Below are positions 21,301-34,169 of a stretch of DNA of 53,883 bases, piece after piece. Numbering within the stretch: the first letter of the stretch is position 1; every line of letters begins with the position of its first letter. The stretch is from assembly GCA_943704495.1 (NCBI GenBank), contig CALSCR010001569.1:1-53883 (forward strand), given 5' to 3'. This DNA comes from Pigoraptor chileana. Its lineage: Eukaryota > Opisthokonta > Filasterea. The notes beneath the pieces are model-generated. The model was not told where the DNA came from. It saw nothing but the letters and a program-made list of their open reading frames with translations, and ran no database searches. The position numbers were made by a program, and so were the translations under genes.

Positions 21301-24300
21301 TGCGCGGCGGTGCGTGGCGCCGATAGCACGCTAGAGTACATATCGAGAAAAGACTGGAGGGCGTATTGGTAGAGGAAGTGGGCCTGGCCCAGCGACTCCA
21401 TCATGAAGTACAGGGCGCTGCACGCGGTTGCCAGGGGGCGATACTCGGCGCTGGCCTGCTCAATTTCGATCATGATGAGGTCCGTGTCGGCCACCTTGCG
21501 CGACACCTCCGATGCCTCCTTCTTCAGCGTTTCGAGCGTGGCAATCACAGCATCGTCGTCAAGGATCTTTCCCCGGGCTTCGTTGAGCGCCCTCAGCAGT
21601 TCCTGCTCAAGATGGCGCAGACGCAGGCGGAATTCACCCTGCAGCTTCAGCAGGTCCGACCGCTTGGCGTCGATTTCGGGACGCTCAGTGCGGAGTACTT
21701 GGTTGAGACACTGTGTCTGAAGAGACGCCGGGGTCACAGTAAAGTTGACAAAGGTTACCCGCGAGCACAAGTCCGGCGGAAATTCCGCCGTCTGGTCGCG
21801 CGTGAACAGAAACAGCGAGAACGAGGGGCTAAAGTCGATGTCTTGGTCGCCAATGCGGATGAGAACGCGGCCGCCAGCGCGACGCAGTTCCCTGTTCAGC
21901 ACGGGGTTCAGTATCGGATCATACGCTTCCACGTCCTGCACAATCAGCGGCGTCCCAAAGCGTAGGGCTGACTCGAGGTTCTTCCGGAACGAATCGTCCA
22001 AAAACGATGTGCGCGCAATCCTTCGGTCACCGTAGACGCTGAGAATGAACTTGAGGGCCTGTCCTGACGGATCAATCACAAGAGGATAGCGCTTGTGGCG
22101 GCGCAGCATGATTGCATTTTCCGTGCACAGGTCATCCGCGGGCAGCGAATGCGATTGCCACGACAGGCGATCGTCGGGTGTGGACAGGTACTCTGACAGA
22201 CTGAGGTCACCACGGTAGCTGAGGCTGCACCGGTGCAGGTGAGTGGACCACCGCCCCACAAGACCAAATCTGTACTGTTGGTCAAAATAGCCCCCGTAGG
22301 CCATAAACGCAGCGGACAGCAGCACATCACCCACAATCGTGGACATCTGCGCCCGGAACGACTCGGACTCGGACAGCCACCGCGAGCGCTCGTCGCCCAG
22401 AGATCCAAGGAGGGCAATGCTGCGGTCGACCTTTGCGCGCACCGATGTCATCTCAGACTTGATGGCCTGCACCTCGCTGATGAGCACGGCGTACTCTTCC
22501 TTGTAGCGCCCAATGCTCGCCTCCAGCTCGGCGACCATGCGATTCAACTCAACGTCGCGCAAACGCGTCTCTTCCGCAGAACGTTCGAGGCTTGCCAGTT
22601 CCTCGCGGAGTGGTGCAACTTTCTTCAGCATATCCGCAAACTGAACCTGTGCAACCGCCCACTGACAGAGCGGGCCGCAGGCTTTCGATGCCTTGTTAAC
22701 GTTCTCGACCGTAAATTCCGGGTTAGAGAGATATTCTCGTATAAGTCGCTCCCTCTGGCTATCCTTGACGTCATCCGTTTTGAACGACACAATGTTGGAA
22801 ATGAAGTCGTCGCGTACAATGACGCTGCGTATTGCTTTCCAGTCAATGCTGTCTTCCCCGAGGAGGACGCAGATGGCTTCGAGTGCCATCTTCACCATCT
22901 TCGGCGGGTTGGCCATTGCGCGGACCTCCACGAGATGCTGCTTCTTGATCGACTTGACGCTCCGCTGCGCCTCCTCGACAGCCGGCTCCACCTTGCTCAG
23001 ATCCTCAAGCACCACAGCACGTTTCTCAGACACCGCGCGCGTCTGCACAGCTAGCGCCGACTGAATCTCGAGGGAGGCCTGTCGCCGCCGCTCTGCCTCC
23101 TGCTGATCGTGCACCATCTGCTGCAGCTTCGAATTTGCCTGGGTGTTTTTGCGCTCAAGCTCAGCGCTCTTTGCGGCCAGCGACGACTGCATTTCCTCCA
23201 CTTGTCCCACAGTGTCGGTGATTTTACGGAGGCCGACGTTGAGATGCAACTGCTGTTCCTCCAAGTCGCGCGTTTTTTCCCCAAACAGAGACACGTAGTG
23301 GTCGATGAAATCAAGATAGTGGCGTGGGGTGACATGAGTTGTCCGCCCATCCCTGCGAGAGAGGCGCTTTGCAGCTTCGTGCACGGACTTATGCACAAAC
23401 ACAAATGCGCTCGCGAGAGCCTCCCTCTGCGACGGATGCGCAGGCACTTCTGCGAGCGATGCCGGAAAGGGTTGGGGAGGCACATACGAGCCGGCGTCCA
23501 GATCAAGACGGCCGGTAAACTCTTTGCCCACCTGGTATAGGGCGTGCTCGGACCAATCGCCAAACCAGTCGAGGACGCACCGGTTAAACAGTGCGGGGGA
23601 TGTTGCGGCGCGGTCCTTCAGCCCGTCGGTCGTTGGGTTCATTGTGAACACCACGTGCAAGTTGCGCATGACCTGCTGTGTGAACCACGCATACAGCTCG
23701 TCCTGCGAATCTAGCATCAGGCTCTGCCGCTGCGCACCTTCGCGGCACTGCGTCATCAGCGCGGCAAACTCGTCGCCTTCAAACAGGCCGGGCACCTCAC
23801 CATTTGCAAGAAGGGTGTTCATGCGCTCGAGGAACCCGGAGTCGAGAATGTTCGACTCATCCATCACAAAACAGATGCGCTCGCCGCCACATCCCGCCCG
23901 TAAGAGCACCGCGCGGAGGTCATCTTCGAAATCAGCGCTCGTATACTTCGCATGGGCGCGAATCTGAAACACCGACAGGCCGTTGATCCAAGCAACAAAG
24001 CGTGACAGCGTTGTCTTGCCTGCGCCACTCGCACCAATGAGCAACAGATGACCCTGGGTCTGGCGGAAGACGCGGTCGATGCGGAGCACGTGATCAAGAA
24101 CCTCGTTGAACAGCACGAGCTGCACGTCAAGCTCCTCTTCGTGGAACACCTTGAGACGCGCGCGAACATACTCCCGCAGGCGCTCCCTGTCCACACTTAT
24201 ATACTCCTTCGAAAGCCAATTGCTGAACAGGATGGGCCGTGCGAGCGCCGAACGCAGGTCGACGCCAACAAAATGCTTTGCGGCCACCTCGTCGATCTTC

Positions 24301-27300
24301 TCGTCAGTCCATCGCCGCTCGTCCTCCGCGACGAGACGATCCTGAAAGAGGCGAAGAGCCTCGTGTGCCCACAAACGGACAAGTCCGTCTGCCGTCAGGG
24401 ACTCCAGCGGCTTGATCGCCTCGTGCAATCCACGCACCCAGCGTGTCAGCTCACGCGGGCTGTACACGTAGTGTGGCTGCACGTCCGCTGTAAAGCGCTG
24501 CTGCGACGCAAGATACAGCTCTACCATGGCGTCCGTGAGAGGCGTTGTGAGCGGCCGCAGTGAGGGCACAAGGCGCAAGAGAGCGCGGTTGAAAGTGCCG
24601 TAAATCTGTCCGAGCGACACCTGTCCAGGGTAGTCGACGAGGAGCACAGGCACGTGACGCAGAAATCGTGCAGAGAGGGGCTTGCGACCGGGATCCGTGG
24701 GCGGATTGCAGGCACCGACAAACTGGATGCGCTCGAGAGACACCCACGAATGGTCGGGCTTGGCGCGCCAGAACCCCCCGTGCTCAACCAGCTGGCGGAT
24801 GAACGAAATGACGCGCTGCGTGCCATACTTGTCCTGGTCGGGGAGATTGATCTCGTCGCAAAACAGCACCAGCCACTTGCTCGGCTGCGTGGGAGCGAGT
24901 ACAGTGCCGCTAGGTGTGCGCCGATACTCACAGTGGTGTTCAAACGTGCGTAGAATCAGCTCAGGGGTGGTTGCGCTGGAGAAGTTGACGCCCACGACGT
25001 CCAGCTCGGGCATGGCCCTCAAGGCACTGAAGAGCGTCATTGTCTTCCCAGAGCCAGGCGGGCCGCAAAGCACAAGCGGCCGGTGCTCCGCTAGCCACGC
25101 TTTCAGCAGGTGCTCGTGGCGTACAGTGTCAACCGTGGGCACGACGACATCCGCAGCAGCAATGCGATGGGTGTCCACCTCGGTTTGAGGGACCTTCCAC
25201 GCAACCCATTCGCCGGCGACTGACACGTCATAGTCAATAACAGGCGCGTTGGTTGGAGGCATGGGAATCGACGTAAGCGATCGAAGGAAGTCGCCGAGTT
25301 GCTCGCGGCCCTTGAGTGAGGCGTCTCCCGCAAGACACCACAGCACCGAAAGCACCGCCCGCTTTTGAATGACCCTCTCCACTCGCTCCGCCTCCATCGG
25401 GAAATCAGGGTGCAACGCGTTGTACTCGAGCACAAACCGCACATCGGCGTTCAGCATGGAAAACAGAGATCCAGCCATGCGAAGCCTCGTCGACGGCATG
25501 ATGCGTTCGAGGCGCTCCGCATACTCAATAGCCTTTGGAATGAGTGCATCCGCGGCAAAAAGAGGCGCGAGAATATCCGCACAATCGCGCTGCACAGTGA
25601 GCGCAGTCGACTCGGCACCCGCGGGCGACCCATCCAGAGGAACAGCCCGCAGCCGCGCGAGGTACTGGGCAAAGACCATGTCGTCCGTCACAGTCTGCGC
25701 TGAAAACCACACCATGCCGCAGCGACTGACAGTGGCAAGCGTCGCGTAACGAAGATCTTGCACCTCAAACATTATGCGTACGTTTGGTGGAATGCCAAGG
25801 CGCTCGCCGTTCGGAAGTGTGAGCAAACGGTTGTCATCAAGAACAGAGTTGAGATTTTCCACCCACTCGGGATCAACGTCGCCGTCGAAAATAATCCAAT
25901 GCCGCTGTCCTGCTTCGCCTCGCACGTTATCAATGATCTTACGGAGGGTGTGGGTAAATATGCCATCAGTCCACTCGCGAGTTGTTGGATCGAGAGTCCC
26001 GTACAGTTCGTCCTTCGAGATGGCCTTGGGATCCATGAGGTGCGCAATGCCGTCGATTCCCTCGACGCGCTCGAGCGCCTTGAGCAGAACGCGCCACGCG
26101 GAAGTCTTGCCAGTACCGCTGGGACCGACCATCATGACACCATGGTGCAGCAGCTGAATCTGGTGCAGCTGGAGCACTTTCTCCGCCCATTCCTCACTAA
26201 ATACAAGGAACGACTCGGCACATACTGACTGCGCCACCTCGCGCAGCTTCTGCATGTCCACGGGCGCGTGATGCACGCCGGGAAACACGTCCGCAAGCAG
26301 CGAATGGAGCAGCGGAATGTCCTCGGCAACAAGCTTGGGAACCATTGTTTCGCAGACGCTGCGCATCAGCACTTCCTGCTCGACGCGCGTTTCTGAGGCG
26401 ACCGACTCAGGCTGTTGTTCGCCCCCTGCCACGCCGCTTACCTTGCTCACAAGGCCAACGCGCTTGATGTGGCCGGCACTCACAAGAACGCTTTTGAGTG
26501 CACGAAGACCAAAATCGTAGTGGGGCTGTGAGGATAGCTGCTCGTCGCAGAGCTTGAAGAGCGGCACGATCTTCCCGGCGAGCGTCTCGGCCGACCTGAA
26601 GCCCTGCGAGTAGAGCATGACTTGCGCGATCATCTGGCGATCGGGTGAAGTCATTGCAATGTTCCTGAACAGGCGCTTGAGGTTGTCCGGCAAGTTGGAG
26701 CGCCCTGCGTATCCCGGGTTCATAGTGATGAAAATGCCCATGGCTGCGTTGACGCGCACGGGCTTCCCGATGAGCTCAATCGAGATGGCTGCATCGGGCT
26801 TGCCCGCATTGTCACGCAGCGCCGTCTGGATGGTCTGTATCTGTTGCGACACGGCCGACAGCATGCGCTCCTCGAGGCGATTAAATTCATCAAAGCAGCC
26901 CCACGCGCCCACTTGGCACAGACCGACGAAAATTCGGCCCATCGCCTGAAAATCGAACGTCTCGTCGCAGTTGAAGACAAGAACAAAGCGTCCGAGCTGG
27001 CAACCCAGGGCCTTCACCGTCTCCGTCTTGCCTGTGCCTGCGGGTCCAAACGGGCTGCCACCCAGCCGCTCGTGCAGCGCTTGCGTCAGTGTGAGGTAGC
27101 ACTGGTCCGTCAGCGGCGTCTGCACGAGACGGTCGGCAATGCCAAGATACTCAAACCCGTAGTGAAACGATGCATCGGCCATCCGAATGGAGAGCCGTTC
27201 CAGAACATCTGGCCGCGACGCATCGAAATAGAAGCGCATGTGTTGCAGCCAAGTGAATGATTGCGGCCCCGTTGCTTCCGCGGCGCTCGCAAGCCCGCGC

Positions 27301-30300
27301 GTAATGTCACGCTCGTGCACTAGCTCTGTTATAAGGTGCTCTAGCTTGCGCCGGCGCACCTGCGGCTGCTCCACAAGGACAGTGTCGGCAAGCCCTCCGA
27401 GCGTGCGCTCAAGAGAAGCAACGACAGCACTCACGCCTGCAGTAGACCCGCCCTTTGCGAGCACAGCTTCGACCGCCTGCGACCAAGCGACCTGCAGGGC
27501 GAGCACGACAAGCTGCGCCGGGTACCGATCAATCCACTCGACAAGCGCCCCTGCGTCCGCTCGTGCAGGAACGACGGTCCCAAACTGCGCCGGCAGCGTA
27601 CCAACCGCATCCACCAGCAAGCTCGCGAGAGTGTGCCTCATTTCACGCTCGAGTAGCGACAGCCATTCGTTGATGCGCGGATTGTTCTTGACCGACACGG
27701 GAGTCACAAAAGTCACAACCTCGCCCTCCCGTGAGCACATGCCGAGAATCGTTTCACTAGCGTCATCGAGGACCACAGTGTTGATCCCTGCAAACATTTT
27801 GCGGAGATGTTTCTGAATCTTGCCAAGGTCGCGGCTATTGCCGATGATTTCGAGCAGGTCTTCGTCGCCGACAAAGTAGAAACGTGGGAATTGCTCCCTT
27901 TCCTTCTCCAGATACTCGCCGAGTGCCTTTTGAATCTTCGACAGCAGATCAGCGAGTCGCTCGAGGGACCGCTGCACGTTCGGGATGGCTAGCACTTCCA
28001 GAACGAGCGGGCTCTTGGCTACCTTGCGGAGGAGGGCCGTAAACTCGGCACCGACACTCGCGAAGCGCGCCGTCTCCGCAGGAAGCAAGTGCTTTATGTC
28101 GGCGCTGCCCGCAAAGATGCCCTCCAGGTACACCCAGCGGCGCTGAACATCAATCCAGACATCAAAGAGGGCGTTAACTCGGTTGAGGCGCTCCTCCCAC
28201 CCAGACGCATCCTCTTCAAACACCTTGTAATAGGGCGACAGTTTCATTTGCGTCACGCCTCCCAGATGCTCCTTGATTTTGCCAAACAAGTCGTCCCAGC
28301 CACGCACCAGCCGACACTTGTTCTGGTAGTTGACCAGTTCAAGCTCATATGCATTCCACGTCTCGCGCACGCTCCGCAGGTATTCCTCGAGTGCCATTTC
28401 GCCTTGTGCGATTGTCACAAATTCGCGCACGACTTTTTCGTTGCGCACAAGATCGACATCATACAACATGCCAAGGGACAACTCGGACACGCCCCAGCGC
28501 ACGCCGAGGCGCTTTGTGAGCGCTTTCCAGTGGCGATCCTTAATAGCCTCTGACTTGAGATCCGCGACGAGCGAGTTGGCTTTCAGAAGGTCCTTCAGTT
28601 TCTGGCGAGCGTTGTCGTAGGCGGCGTACTGTCGCATTCGGCTGGGAAGCGCTTTGAGTTGTGCCGACAGATCATCGAGCGCCTGGCGCACCTGCGGACA
28701 TCAAGCAGATACCCACGTGCGGCTGACGCAGTTAGCGGTGCGTTTGGTGAGTTCGTTATAAATGCCAGTCGTCGTATGCAACGACACACATACCTTGCGG
28801 GGCACAACCGAGGTCCAGGGGCGCTCACGTAGCTCGTCAAGAGCTCCAGACACTTTGGCCATCTCGGCCCACACACCCCGAAGGTCCTGCAGTTCCGCAA
28901 GACAACCTTCGACCCGGTTTGCGGACGGCGTTTCCAGCCCCAGGGCCTCCTTTGCACGCGCCATCTTCGCCCAATCGTCCCGAACACGCACGAACTTGGA
29001 CTCAAGCGATGACAGGGTAGACAGTGCCATGTCCGGGCGCAAGTCGCCGCGAACTGGCTTTGACACATCCCACTCCTCACACATCTCAAGCGACTTTGCA
29101 TCGATCGCACGGTCTTCCGCAACGACGCTGGATAACAGCAATAAAAAATCAAGCGTGGTGCATATGTAAGTGCGTATGGAAGGAACAATGGGAGTGGCAA
29201 TGGCAGCTAGAACTGCAGGCAACACGCACAAATCAGCACAAAATAAGTAAGTCACGCATACCGGGCCTGCAGGGACGCAATGCGCTCCTGGATCGACGTG
29301 TCCTTGCGGCCGAGAATGTCAGAGAACGCGCCAAACTCGCTGTCCAGCTGATCGATGTGCGTCCAGTCTGCTGGAAACTGGAACCTTTGTCTTTCGAGCA
29401 GGCGCTGCCCGTCGCGATAAGTGCGGACGCGCCCCTCCCATGCGCGTGTCTTTCGCTTCAGATCCTGCACAAACGTTACGAAGGTCACCGCGTCCGATGT
29501 CGAGTCTCCCTCGATGGAGTGAGATTCCAGCGTCGTCCTTGACTGGGCAACTTCTGCAAACAACTCTTGGATTGCGGCGCCCAATTTGGCGCCGAATTTT
29601 CCAAGCACGTCCTTGTGCCAAGCGTCGTATTTAAGATTGACCTTGGCCTGCACTTGCCCATAGTCGACAACAATTGGTCCAAACGAGCGCTTTGTTTCGG
29701 AGTTGTCAAAGGTCGCACGAGCGGTGCGAATCTCATTTAGAAGTCTTTGCCATGTCGCGAGGTCGTCTCCGAGGCGTCCGTACACCGCGCCAGGCTCCAT
29801 GTCCCACAGCGACTGATAGCGCAGCCACACTGACACATATGCAGTCGCCCTCCGGAGACGGTCTTCGATGGCCTCGTAGGCCCGAGAGAGGAGCGCCCCG
29901 TCGTCCGGGAGACTGGCAAGCAGCGCCCGGTAGTCGTCCGTGTGGTCATGGCCGCTGCTCAACGCCGAAGACGACGAGGGTGTGAGGCCAGACCCGCCGG
30001 ATCCCCCAGCGCCACCGGCAACAGAGAAGCGTGCCGCTCTTAAACGCATATGACCACAAATGCGCGCGAGCACAGAGTGCAGATGGGCATGGAGACTAGC
30101 GCGCGACTGTTCTAACGGCGGATCCAAAAACATGACCTGGTTGCGCACGCGGATTTCATGGACCAGCGAAGGAAACGCAACCTGCGCGAGTCCCACCGCT
30201 GGCGAAGGCACACCGCTCTCTGCATCCCCATCAGGCCTGCCGTCGTCGTCCGAGGCCAGCCCAAGGAACGACGCCGTCCATTGGGACAGCGCTTCCAGTA

Positions 30301-33300
30301 TGCGCGCCCCGAGTAGCTCTTCAATTCGCTTATCCAGACGGGCAACCCATGCACCGAGATTCGAGTACATCTTCAAGTTGAGTTCGTCGACGGCGTCCTG
30401 AATGGCAGCGAGGTGACGCCCAATCGCCTCGGCGATCAGCGCACAGCTAGAAAGCCCGTCTGTTGCCGAGGTGATGCGGCCGGCTATGGCGACCATTTCC
30501 TCGGTGCGGTCGCGCAGAACCGACACCGACTCCGACAGCCGCCGCACAAACGATTCGAGCCGCATCGATTCCCAGTGCTGGCCCACGCCCTCCGATATGA
30601 GGAGGTGCGCATCCTTGACGTAAGCGGCAACCAGAGGTGACAGCCACTCGTTGTCGGTGAGCGTATCGCACACAAGACCGTACCCACGCACGGTCTCTAT
30701 GAGAGAGACCGCGTGTGGATAAATGTCCCGCGCTGCGGTTGCAGCGGTCACAACGGAGTTTGGCGGGCGAAACCCGAGGTATTGGAGGTTGCGCACCTCC
30801 TTGAACAGCGTCACCAACTGCTGATCGAAATTGACTGCCAGACGCAGCGCCGTCTGCGGAGCGCCTGAAACGGCGGCGGCTCCGCGAAATCGCACGGCCA
30901 AGATGGAGAAGAGGACACCTCCCGGCTGCAGGCGGCGTGACTCGGTATCCTCCACCCACTCCTTGAAAAGCCCCTGCACATCGAGCTTGCGTCGGAAATT
31001 GTCGCCATCTTCTTTGAGGCGCTGTCCCTCCACATGAGCCTCCCAGCCCTTGCCGAGCACGTCTTCCACGCGGCGCATCAGCGTGGCAAGCTGTCGGTCC
31101 AGCTGGCGCGCCCAAATGATCGCTCCAGTGACAGGCGGCAGATCCCGCGCGGTGGCCATGCGGCATCCGGGGGACTGCGCGTACTGCGCTTTGAACTTCT
31201 CCTGCAGCCCCTGAATGTCCTCCTTCACACGCCCAATGAGCTTGGCTTGGTACTGCGCGCAGACGGGTGCGACCAACGACGACAACAGCATCAAAATTAA
31301 CAACGGCATCAACAACGCGAACAACAACACGAAAGTGAGACAATGTGCATCGACGACGCAAACATTGAGAAACACAATGGCGCTATTTGCCCAACAAACG
31401 CACCTCTTGGATGGCGCCCCTGATGCGCGGCCGAACAAACAGCGCATTGTATCGGGAGAATATCCGAAACATTTCATTCGCATTCTTTGCAGTGCCCAGC
31501 TGATCGCGAAGGTGGGATGTGATGTGGGTTTCGACGCGTCCAACGCGCTCATCAAAGCGTGCCAGGGCGGCCTCCCACGCCTCGCTGCCATCGCGCGAGA
31601 CATCCAAGGGATCCACAGAGGCAACATCATCGTAGGCGCGCGATATGTCGTCAACAGCAGACGCAGCTGCATCGCTTCCAAACTCGGCGGCTCCTGCTTC
31701 GCGGCGGCTGTCGCCGGGGCGTAGAACACGCGCGACGACCGCCCTCAGCTGCTCGTATTGCTTTCGGAAGGCGCGGAGATCGCGGAGGCGCTCCACGAGC
31801 GCCTCGTGCTCGGGCTGGTCGATGCGAATCTGCACCTTCTTCTGATCAATGCGCTTCTGGAATATGTCACGGCACATGTCCTTGAAGGCCACGAGCTGCC
31901 CCTCCCAAGCAGTGAATACCTCTGCGACGCCAGACATTGTTCGTTCAAATTCTTCGTAGGGCATGTGAAAGAGACGACGGGTGCGCAGTACTCGAGCAAC
32001 CTGGAGTGCGACGTCACGTGATATGGCCTCAACAAACGCCGTGGCGCGTTCAAGCGGGTAGCTGGTGGTCGAGCGAAGCTTCCTGAGGTGCATGAACATG
32101 TCTCCGACAGCGGCCGCAATGCGCTCCGTCTCCGTTGCGGACAGCAGGCTGCTGAGGGGAAAGTCGCGCATTAGCTGGTTGTAGTTGTTCACGACGTGCA
32201 GCGCCTTCGCCAGTCCGGTGTCAGAGTCGAACCCAGTCGTTGCGTGGAAGCGCTTTGCGTTCTTGAGCAGCGCAAGGGTTGTTTGAATGCCATCCGACTT
32301 CAGTTCGTCGGACACGCGCAGCAGCGCCCGTTCAAGATTCAGCCAGAACGACATCTCTTGCATAGCCGTTCCTGTCGACGGATCACGCTCCAGTTTGGTG
32401 ACCTGTGGCAATGGCGCGTGCGTGAGAGCAAAAGGTTTAGTAATGAGACAGGAGCCACGAAGAGTGCGACAGAGCGAGTGACGGAGCAAACGAGTGAATG
32501 TGTGGAGTATTCGTGACAGTAGGAAACCGCCAAGCAGGCACAGTCAGAGCCATCGCCACATCCAACCCTCGAAAACGAGGCCGACCTACACATCGCAGGC
32601 CACATACCTTCTGAATCTCCTTGATCCACCGCCCCACATATGTCTGAAGAGCATTCAAAAACGAGGCCTCGTTTGCAACATCCGCGAAATCCTCGGTCTT
32701 CACCCGACGACCGTCGTGATGCGCCTACAGATGACAAGTACATTCGCAGAGTAAAAAGACGGTAAATGATATGCAATGGCACTGCACACGCATACGCAAG
32801 TGCAGACACGCACAGACATAGCCTAATGACTCACCCGGTCGATTTCTGAGGCGAGGCGAGGATGAATAGCCAAAATGACCTCGGGAATGTCGGTATTTTG
32901 TTGCAGATGAAGCAGGGACACCTCGAGTTCTGCAATCTTCTTCTTGACTCCAGACGCGCCTGTGATGCAAACCCGCATGAATTCATATGATTAGTTTTGC
33001 ACGCACACATACACGTCACTTTACAGCACGTGAGGTCCTCAACAAGCTCATTCAGCCATAGGTTGGCCCTGTAGCCCGTCAATAAAGAGCCGCTTGAACC
33101 TACCACCGCTTGCGTCGGAATCCCCGTCCTTGCCATGCACTCCCAGAAACGACGTGAAGAACGGCGCAACCGCATTGTGGAGGTACGCATGCAAAGTTTC
33201 GTACGGCGATCCCTCTCCAAGGTCAATGTACCGCACTTGCGGAGCAATGGGCTTGTCGGTCTCAATCACAGCTCCTCGCTTGATGAAAGCTACGCAGGCG

Positions 33301-33693
33301 CCTTTTCCTGCCTCGTACTTCACCTCGGTGGACACGGAAAATGCAGTATGCACGGCTGTATCGTCTGCAAACAGCAACAATGACAGTGAGACAGGCTCAT
33401 GGACGTAAATGGATTTCAATTACGAGTCTGATGATTCTCAACTCACCGTCACCATCACGGTGTGCGTCTTCCCTGCGAACGACAAGAGCAGGTGTTTTCG
33501 CGTCGGATGCAAAACGCGCAATCTTGGCGGCGTTGTCAGCGTCCCGCAGTGCGGACTCAAGTGCAGCACCGTCCACGTCGGCAGGATGGGCAAAACCAAC
33601 AAGGGTCAATGCGGCAAATGCGCGAATGTGGCGAACGAGGGGTGCGAGTGGCGCATCGCCGTCCGCCGCAGGGACCAGCGCACTCCCGTCCAT
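18321..33693 (-). CDS. DYNC1H1: Cytoplasmic dynein 1 heavy chain
   Basis: Thirteen exons: 33693-33447, 33364-33104, 32959-32835, 32724-32608, 32402-31404, 31252-29262, 29127-28794, 28691-20912, 20800-19736, 19625-19465, 19306-19114, 19022-18744, 18604-18321. They join without a frame break to 4611 residues (human 4646). Tail: [40 protein letters not shown]. Linker: [15 protein letters not shown]1 Walker A GPAGTGKT (about 1907) with the Walker B stretch [13 protein letters not shown]2 [11 protein letters not shown]3 GPPGSGKT with [12 protein letters not shown]4 GASGAGKT. Stalk coiled coil with [21 protein letters not shown]5 [16 protein letters not shown]6 region [10 protein letters not shown]-like; C-terminal domain FRFFEREG and [15 protein letters not shown]. 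The AAA1 linker-side wording ([20 protein letters not shown]) is dynein 1, not IFT dynein 2. It is the minus-end motor for cargo transport and mitosis. Confidence 0.97.
19391..19464. repeat. CACAGCA/CCACA simple repeat in a DYNC1H1 intron
   Basis: Short low-complexity CACAGCACAT and CCACACCACA repeats in the intron between dynein exons 19625-19465 and 19306-19114. Confidence 0.6.
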
Positions 33694-34169
33694 CAGAATC
33701 ACAAATATGACCGCACCTCCGCGAGATGCGGTCGTGGAAGGGGAAGAAACAAACGTAATATGACAAGCACAAACTAGAAACACTCGCTTTAGTTCATGCT
33801 TTAGAAATGCGAACACCTGTAATGGACAGGCAGTCCATCTGCAGTTACATATGCGCACGTCACTGGGGGGTCGTCTGTTTCGCGCGCATGTGACTTGCTC
33901 CAGGAGTCCGGGGCTGCTAATTTGAGAACAAAGTGACATTTGGGATGAATTTGGGGCGCCCTCCAATTTGTTTCCCCGGATGCTTTGGAGGGGCTCTCCT
34001 TCGCCTGTTGCGCACTATTATGGCTGTGGCTTGTGCGACGCAAACAGGCCCCAATCACACTGACACTCATCTGTGTGTTCGACTTCTCAACTGCCCCAAA
34101 GCATTTATTATGGCACATCTATTCCGTCCAAATAACAACAGCATCTTGTCGTTGCCTCAACTTATCAAA
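33694..34169. promoter_or_regulatory. Divergent spacer between DYNC1H1 and the GPI-anchored orphan
   Basis: 476 bp between outward-facing start codons. Open frame continues upstream of both starts, but nothing conserved is visible in it. Promoters for both genes are inferred from position. Confidence 0.45.

Noticed and set aside
22233-23054. 273-codon plus-strand ORF
   Set aside because: Antisense to the dynein stalk/AAA region.
20912-28691. Alternative identity as IFT dynein (DYNC2H1) or an axonemal heavy chain
   Set aside because: Linker, AAA1 and AAA6 wording and the 4611-residue length match cytoplasmic dynein 1.
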